Assembly (NCBI GenBank): GCA_963556495.2
Contig: OY747713.1
Span: forward strand, 890,899 to 954,898
Direction of reading: 5' to 3'
DNA length: 64,000 nucleotides
Source: Valencia hispanica
Taxonomy: Eukaryota > Chordata > Actinopteri > Cyprinodontiformes > Valenciidae
Positions within the stretch are counted from its first letter, which is position 1, and the number at the start of each line of letters is the position of its first letter. Of this stretch, positions 57,395 to 64,000 are shown piece by piece. The notes beneath the pieces are model-generated. The model worked only from the letters and a program-made list of their open reading frames with translations, did not search any database and was not told where the DNA came from. The translations under genes and the position numbers were made by a program.

Positions 57395-60300
57395 AGGAGG
57401 AGGAGGTGGAAGGAGGAAGAGGAAGGAGGAGGGAGGAGGAGGAGGAAGAGGAGGAGGAGGAGGGAGGAGGAGGGAGGAGGAGGAGGAAGAGGAGGAGGAG
57501 GAGGAGGGAGGAGGAGGAAGGGGGAGGGAGGAGGAAGGAGGAAGAGGGAGGAGGAGGGAGGAGGAGGAGGAAGAGGAGGAGGAGGAGGGAGGAGGAGGAA
57601 GGGGGAGGGAGGAGGAAGGAGGAAGAGGGAGGAGGAAGAGGGAGGAGGAAGGAGGAAGAGGGAGGAGGAAGGAGAAGGGTGAGGAAGAGGGAGGAGGAAG
57701 GAGGAAGAGGAAGGAGGAAGAGGAAGGAGGAAGAGGAAGGAGGAAGAGGGAGGAGGAGGAGGAGGAGGGAGGAGGAGGAGGAAGAGGAGGGAGGAGGAGG
57801 AAGGGGGAGGAGGAGGGAGGAGGAGGAGGAAGAGGAGGAGGAGGAGGGAGGAGGAGGAAGAGGGAGGAGGAAGGAGGAAGAGGAAGGAGGAAGAGGAAGG
57901 AGGAAGAGGGAGGAGGAAGAGGAGGAGGAGGAGGGAGGAGGAGGAAGGGGGAGGGAGGAGGAAGGAGGAAGAGGAGGAGGAGGAAGGAGGAAGAGGGAGG
58001 AGGAAGGAGAAGGGTGAGGAAGAGGAGGAGGAGGAAGAGGGAGGGGAGGAAGAGGAGGAGGAAGGAGGAGGAAGAGGAAGGGGAGGAAGAGGAAGGAAGA
58101 GGAGGAGGAAGGAAGAGGAGGAGGAAGGAGGAGGAAGAGGAGGAGGAAGGAGGAAGAGGGAGGAGGAAGGGGAAGGGTGAGGAAGAGGAAGGGGGCGGAA
58201 GAGGAAGGAGGAAGGGGGAGGAAGAGGAAGGAGGAAGGAGGAAGGGGGAGGAAGAGGAAGGGGGAGGAGGAGGAAGAGGAGGAGGAGGAGGAGGGAGGAG
58301 GAAGAGGGAGGAAGAGGGAGGAGGAGGGAGGAGGAGGGAGGAGGAGGAAGGGGGAGGGAGGAGGAAGGAGGAAGAGGAGGAGGAGGAAGGAGGAAGAGGG
58401 AGGAGGAGGGAGGAGGAGGAGGAAGAGGGAGGAGGAAGGAGAAGGGTGAGGAAGAGGAGGAGGAGGAAGAGGAAGGGGAGGAAGAGGAGGAGGAAGGAGG
58501 AGGAAGAGGAAGGGGAGGAAGAGGAAGGAAGAGGAGGAGGAAGGAAGAGGAGGAGGAAGGAAGAGGAGGAGGGAGGAGGAGGAGGAAGGAGGAGGAAGAG
58601 GAGGAGGAAGGAGGAAGGGGAAGGGTGAGGAAGAGGAAGGGGGCGGAAGAGGAAGGAGGAAGGGGGCGGAAGAGGAAGGAGGAAGGGGGAGGAAGAGGAA
58701 GGAGGAGGAAGGAGGAAGGGGGAGGAAGAGGAAGGAGGAGGAGGAAGGGGGAGGAGGAGGAAGAGGAGGAGGAGGAGGAGGGAGGAGGAAGAGGGAGGAA
58801 GAGGGAGGAGGAGGGAGGAGGAGGGAGGAGGAGGAAGGGGGAGGGAGGAGGAAGGAGGAAGAGGGAGGAGGAAGGAGGAAGAGGGAGGAAGGAGGAAGAG
58901 GGAGGAAGGAGGAAGAGGGAGGAGGAAGAGGAGGAGGAGGAGGGAGGAGGAGGAAGGGGGAGGAGGAGGGAGGAGGAGGAGGAGGAGGGAGGAGGAGGAA
59001 GAAGGAGGAAGAGGGAGGAGGAGGGAGGAGGAGGAGGGAGGAGGAGGAAGAGGGAGGAGGAGGGAGGAGGAGGAAGGAGGAAGAGGAAGAGGAAGGAGGG
59101 AGGAGGAAGGAGGAAGAGGAGGAGGAGGAGGAGGAGGGAGGAGGAGGAGGAGGAGGAGGAGGAAGAGGGAGGAGGAAGGAGAAGGGTGAGGAAGAAGAGG
59201 AGGAGGAGGAAGAGGAAGGGGAGGAAGAGGAGGAGGAAGGAGGAGGAAGAGGAAGGGGAGGAAGAGGAAGGAAGAGGAGGAGGAAGGAAGAGGAGGAGGA
59301 AGGAGGAGGAGGAGGAGGAAGGAGGAAGAGGAGGAGGAAGGAGGAAGAGGGAGGAGGAAGGGGAAGGGTGAGGAAGAGGAAGGGGGCCGAAGAGGAAGGA
59401 GGAAGGGGGCGGAAGAGGAAGGAGGAAGGGGGAGGAAGAGAGGAGGAGGAGGAGGAAGGGGGAGGAAGAGGAAGGAGGAGGAGGAAGGGGGAGGAGGAGG
59501 AAGAGGAGGAGGAGGAGGAGGAGGGAGGAAGAGGGAGGAGGAGGAGGGAGGAGGAGGAGGAGGAGGGAGGAGGAGGAAGGGGGAGGGAGGAGGAAGAGGG
59601 AGGAGGAAGGAGGAAGAGGGAGGAGGAAGGAGAAGGGTGAGGAAGAGGAGGAGGAGGAAGAGGAAGGGGAGGAAGAGGAGGAGGAAGGAGGAGGAAGAGG
59701 AAGGGGAGGAAGAGGAAGGAAGAGGAGGAGGAAGGAAGAGGAGGAGGAAGGAGGAGGAGGAGGAGGAAGGAGGAAGAGGAGGAGGAAGGAGGAAGAGGGA
59801 GGAGGAAGGGGAAGGGTGAGGAAGAGGAAGGGGGCGGAAGAGGAAGGAGGAAGGGGGCGGAAGAGGAAGGAGGAAGGGGGAGGAAGAGGAAGGAGGAGGA
59901 AGGAGGAAGGGGGAGGAAGAGGAAGGAGGAGGAGGAAGGGGGAGGAGGAGGAAGAGGAGGAGGAGGAGGAGGAGGGAGGAAGAGGGAGGAGGAGGAGGGA
60001 GGAGGAGGAGGAGGAAGGAGGAAGAGGAGGAGGAGGAAGAGGAAGGGGAGGAAGAGGAGGAGGAAGGAGGAGGAAGAGGAAGGGGAGGAAGAGGAGGAGG
60101 AAGGAGGAGGAAGAGGAAGGGGAGGAAGAGGAAGGAAGAGGAGGAGGAAGGAGGAGGAGGAGGAGGAGGAGGAGGAGGAGGAAGAGGGAGGAGGAGGAGG
60201 AGGAGGAAGGAGGAAGAGGGAGGAGGAAGGGGAAGGGGGAGGAAGAGGAAGGAGGAAGGGGGCGGAAGAGGAAGGAGGAAGGGGGCGGAAGAGGAAGGAG

Positions 60301-62674
60301 GAAGGGGGAGGAAGAGGAAGAGGAAGGGGAGGAAGAGGAGGAGGGGGAGGAAGGAGGAGGAGGAGGAAGGAGGAAGGAGGAGGAGGGGGAGGAAGAGGAG
60401 GAAGAGGAGGGGGAGGAAGAGGAGGGGGAGGAAGAGGAAGGGGAGGAAGAGGAAGGAGGAAGAAGAGGAAGGAGGAGGAGGAAGAAGAGGAAGGAAGAGG
60501 AAGAGGAAGGAAGAGGAAGGAAGAGGAGGAGGAGGAAGGAGGAGGAGGAGGAAGGAGGAGGAAGGAGGAGGAAGAGGAGGAAGAGGAGGGGGAGGAAGAG
60601 GAGGGGGAGGAAGAGGAGGAGGAGGGGGAGGAAGAGGAATGGGAGGAAGAGGAAGGGGAGGAAGAGGGAGGAGGAAGAGGAAGAGGGAGGAGGAAGAAGA
60701 GGAAGGAAGAGGGAGGAGGAAGGAGGAAGAGGGAGGAGGAAGGAGGAGGAGGAGGAGGAAGAAGAGGAAGGAGGAGGAAGAAGAGGAGGAAGAAGAGGAA
60801 GGAGGAGGAAGAAGAGGAAGGAAGAGGAAGGAAGAGGAGGAGGAGGAAGGAGGAGGAGGAGGAAGGAGGAGGAAGAAGAGGAAGGAGGAGGAAGAAGAGG
60901 AAGGAAGGGGAGGAGGAGGAAGAGGAGGAAGGAGGAGGAAGAAGAGGAAGGAAGAGGAAGAAGAGGAAGGAAGGGGAGGAGGAGGAGGAGGAGGAAGGAG
61001 GAAGGAGGAGGAGGGGGAGGAAGAGGAGGAAGAGGAGGGGGAGGAAGAGGAGGGGGAGGAAGAGGAAGGGGAGGAAGAGGAAGAAGAGGAAGGAGGAGGA
61101 GGAAGAAGAGGAAGGAAGAGGAAGAGGAAGGAAGAGGAAGGAAGAGGAGGAGGAGGAAGGAGGAGGAGGAGGAAGGAGGAGGAAGAGGAGGAAGAGGAGG
61201 GGGAGGAAGAGGAGGGGGAGGAAGAGGAGGAGGAGGGGGAGGAAGAGGAATGGGAGGAAGAGGAATGGGAGGAAGAGGAAGGGGAGGAAGAGGGAGGAGG
61301 AAGAGGAAGAGGGAGGAGGAAGAAGAGGAAGGAAGAGGGAGGAGGAAGGAGGAAGAGGGAGGAGGAAGGAGGAGGAGGAGGAGGAAGAAGAGGAAGGAGG
61401 AGGAAGAAGAGGAGGAAGAAGAGGAAGGAGGAGGAAGAAGAGGAAGGAAGAGGAAGGAAGAGGAGGAGGAGGAAGGAGGAGGAGGAGGAAGGAGGAGGAA
61501 GAAGAGGAAGGAGGAGGAAGAAGAGGAAGGAAGGGGAGGAGGAGGAAGAGGAGGAAGGAGGAGGAAGAAGAGGAAGGAAGGGGAGGAGGAGGAAGAGGAG
61601 GAAGGGGAGGAGGAGGAAGGAGGAGGAAGAGGAGGAGGAAGGAGGAAGAGAAGGGGAGGAGGAAGGGGAAGGGTGAGGAAGAGGAAGGAGGAGGAGGGAG
61701 AGGGAGGAGGAAGGCGGAAGGCGAAGGGTGAGGAAGAGGAAGGAGGAGGAGGAAGAAGGAGGAGGAGGAAGAGGAAGGGGAGGAAGAGGAGGAGGAAGAG
61801 GAAGGAAGAGGAGGAGGAGGAAGGAGGAAGAGGAAGGAGGAGGAGGAAGGGGGAGGAAGGAGGAGGAGGAAGAGGAAGGAAGAGGAGGAGGAGGAAGGAG
61901 GAAGGGGAGGAGGAGGAGGAAGAGGAAGGGGAGGAAGAGGAAGGAAGAGGAGGAGGAGGAAGGAGGAGGAGGAGGAAGGAGGAGGAGGAAGAAGAGGAAG
62001 GAAGAGGAGGAGGAAGGAGGAGGAGGAAGAGGAGGAGGAAGAGGAGGAGGAAGGAGGAGGAAGAGGAGGGGGAGGAAGAGGAAGAGGAAGGGGAGGAAGG
62101 GGAGGAAGAGGAAGGAGGAAGAGGGAGGAGGAAGGAGGAAGAGGGAGGAGGAAGGGGAAGGGTGAGGAAGAGGAAGGAGGAGGAGGAAGGGGGAGGAAGG
62201 AGGAGGAGGAAGGGGGAGGAAGAGGAGGAGGAAGAGGAATGAAGAGGAGGAAGAGGAGGAAGAGGAAGGGGAGGAAGAGGAGGAGGAAGAGGAAGGAAGA
62301 GGAGGAGGAGGAAAGAGGAGGAAGAGGAAGGGGAGGAAGAGGAGGGGGAGGAAGAGGAAGGAGGAAGAGGGAGGAGGAAGGAGGAAGAGGGAGGAGGAGG
62401 AAGAAGAGGAAGGAAGAGGAAAAGGTAGGAAGAGGAGGAGGAGGAAGGAGGAGGAAGGAGGAGGAAGAGGAGGGGGAGGAAGAGGAAGAAGAGGAAGGAA
62501 GAGGAAGGGGAGGAAGAGGAAGGAGGAAGAGGAAGGAGGAAGAGGGAGGAGGAAGGGGAAGGGTGAGGAAGAGGAAGGAGGAGGAAGAAGGGGGAGGAAG
62601 AAGGAGGAAGGGGGAGGAAGGAGGAGGAGGAAGGGGGAGGAAGAGGAAGGGGAGGAAGAGGAGGAGGAAGAGGA

Positions 62675-62708
<34 letters not shown>

Positions 62709-64000
62709 AGGGGAGGAAGAGGAGGGGGAGGAAGAGGAAGGGGAGGAAGAGGAAGGGGAGGAAGAGGAGGAAGAGGAAGGGGAGGAAGAGGAAGGAGGAA
62801 GAGGGAGGAGGAAGGAGGAAGAGGGAGGAGGAAGGAGGAGGAGGAAGAAGAGGAAGGAGGAGGAAGAAGAGGAAGGAGGAGGAAGAAGAGGAAGGAAGAG
62901 GAGGAGGAGGAAGGAGGAGGAGGAGGAAGGAGGAGGAAGAAGTGGAAGGAAGAGGAAGAAGAGGAAGGAAGAGGAGGAGGAAGGAGGAAGAGGGAGGAGG
63001 AAGGAGGAGGAGGAGGAGGAGGAAGAAGAGGAAGGAGGAGGAAGAAGAGGAAGGAAGAGGAAGAGGAAGGAAGAGGAGGAGGAGGAAGGAGGAGGAAGGA
63101 GGAGGAAGGAGGAGGAAGAAGAGGAAGGAAGAGGAAGAAGAGGAAGGAAGAGGAGGAGGAGGAAGAGGAGGAAGGGGAGGAGGAGGAAGGAGGAAGAGGG
63201 AGGAGGAAGGGGAAGGGTGAGGAAGAGGAAGGGGAAGGGTGAGGAAGAGGGAGGAGGAAGGGGAAGGGTGAGGAAGAGGAAGGAGGAGGAGGAAAAGGGA
63301 GGAGGAAGGGGAAGGGTGAGGAAGGAGGAGGAGGAAGGGGGAGGAAGGAGGAGGAGGAAGGGGGAGGAAGAAGGAGGAAGGAGGAGGAGGAAGGGGGAGG
63401 AAGGAGGAGGAGGAAGGGGGAGGAAGAGGAGGAGGAGGAAGGAGGAGGAGGAGGAAGGAGGAGGAAGAGGAAGGGGAGGAAGAGGAAGGAAGAGGAGGAG
63501 GAGGAGGAGGAAGGAGGAGGAAGAAGAAGAGGAAGGAAGAGGAGGAGGAGGAGGAAGGAGGAGGAGGAGGAAGATGAGGAAGAGGAGGAGGAAGGAGGAG
63601 GAAGAGGAGGAGGAAGAGGAGGAGGAAGGAGGAGGAAGAGGAGGGGGAGGAAGAGGAAGGGGAGGAAGAGGAAGAGGGAGGAGGAAGGAGGAAGAGGGAG
63701 GAGGAAGGGGAAGGGTGAGGAAGAGGAAGGAGGAGGAGGAAGGGGGAGGAAGGGGGAGGAAGAGGAGGTAGAGGAAGGGGAGGAAGAGGAGGAGGAAGAG
63801 GAAGGAAGAGGAGGAGGAGGAAGGAGGAGGAAGAGGAAGGGGAGGAAGAGGAGGAGGAAGAGGAAGGAGGAGGAGGAAGAGGAAGGAAGAGGAGGAGGAG
63901 GGAGGAGGAAGGAGGAGGAAGAGGAAGGAGGAGGAGGGAGGAAGAGGAAGGGGGAGGAAGAGGAGGAAGGAGGAAGAGGGAGGAGGAAGGGGAAGGGTGA
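57395..64000 (+). repeat. Giant polypurine (GGA/GGAA) array in ENY2 intron 1
   Basis: At least 6.6 kb, running off the window edge, made of gga, ggaa, gaa and ggg blocks. The plus strand is almost purely purine. Exceptions are rare marker bases such as gggtgagg, ggaatggg, gggggcgg and agatgagg. It starts about 12 bases after the ENY2 splice donor. Long blocks are duplicated (about 1,191 bp and about 626 bp offsets). Open frames of up to 808 codons (Glu/Gly/Arg/Lys only) are an automatic result of a purine-only strand almost free of TGA/TAG/TAA. Confidence 0.98.

Noticed and set aside
57384..63771. Very long plus-strand open frames (up to 808 codons) made of Glu, Gly, Arg and Lys
   Set aside because: A purine-only strand has few stops in any frame, several overlapping frames are open at once, and the stretch is ENY2 intron 1.

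Overview
This is vertebrate nuclear DNA, almost certainly from a teleost fish. It holds two intron-containing protein genes and the first coding exon of a third, with no bacterial-style gene layout. The order is TRHR (thyrotropin-releasing hormone receptor, + strand), NUDCD1 (NudC-domain-containing protein 1, - strand) and ENY2 (SAGA/TREX-2 subunit, + strand, running off the right edge). This is the TRHR-NUDCD1-ENY2 order and orientation known from human 8q23. Fish origin is inferred from fish-type Tc1-like transposons, LINE and SINE remnants, a hAT-type MITE, and very dense GC-rich minisatellites. A percomorph such as a cyprinodontiform is plausible but not proven.

Layout: 1-4,960 is upstream DNA with a LINE remnant. 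5,055-5,858 and 22,378-22,788 are the two coding exons of TRHR (404 aa in total). They are separated by a 16.5-kb intron filled almost wholly by two unrelated mega-minisatellites: a 28/19-bp family (about 6.23-12.90 kb) and a 41-bp family (about 13.25-22.33 kb). 22,789 to about 25,990 is the probable TRHR 3' UTR and includes a G-rich 10-bp minisatellite. 26-34 kb is intergenic, with LINE and DNA-transposon debris and two more minisatellites. 34,153-56,922 is NUDCD1, whose ten coding exons I could join exactly in frame to 583 codons plus stop. Its introns carry Tc1-like elements, nested LINEs, SINEs, a hAT MITE, an assembly gap, and four larger minisatellites, one of them an array of GC boxes. 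56,923-57,315 is a compact divergent promoter shared with ENY2. 57,316-57,383 is the first coding exon of ENY2. From about 57,395 to the end, ENY2 intron 1 is an almost unbroken purine-only (GGA/GGAA) tract of at least 6.6 kb.

The three genes do not form a pathway. TRHR is a Gq-coupled hypothalamic/pituitary receptor, NUDCD1 is a CS-domain (p23-like) protein, and ENY2 is a chromatin and mRNA-export factor. What is unusual is the repeat load: about 28 kb (roughly 44%) of the window is tandem repeat, mostly inside introns, while the coding exons remain intact. The long open frames inside these arrays are artefacts of repeat composition and are not annotated as genes. The most notable observations are the two giant arrays in the TRHR intron, the polypurine tract starting about 12 nt after the ENY2 splice donor, higher-order duplications inside the arrays, and a Lys in place of the TRH-contacting Arg306 of the mammalian receptor.
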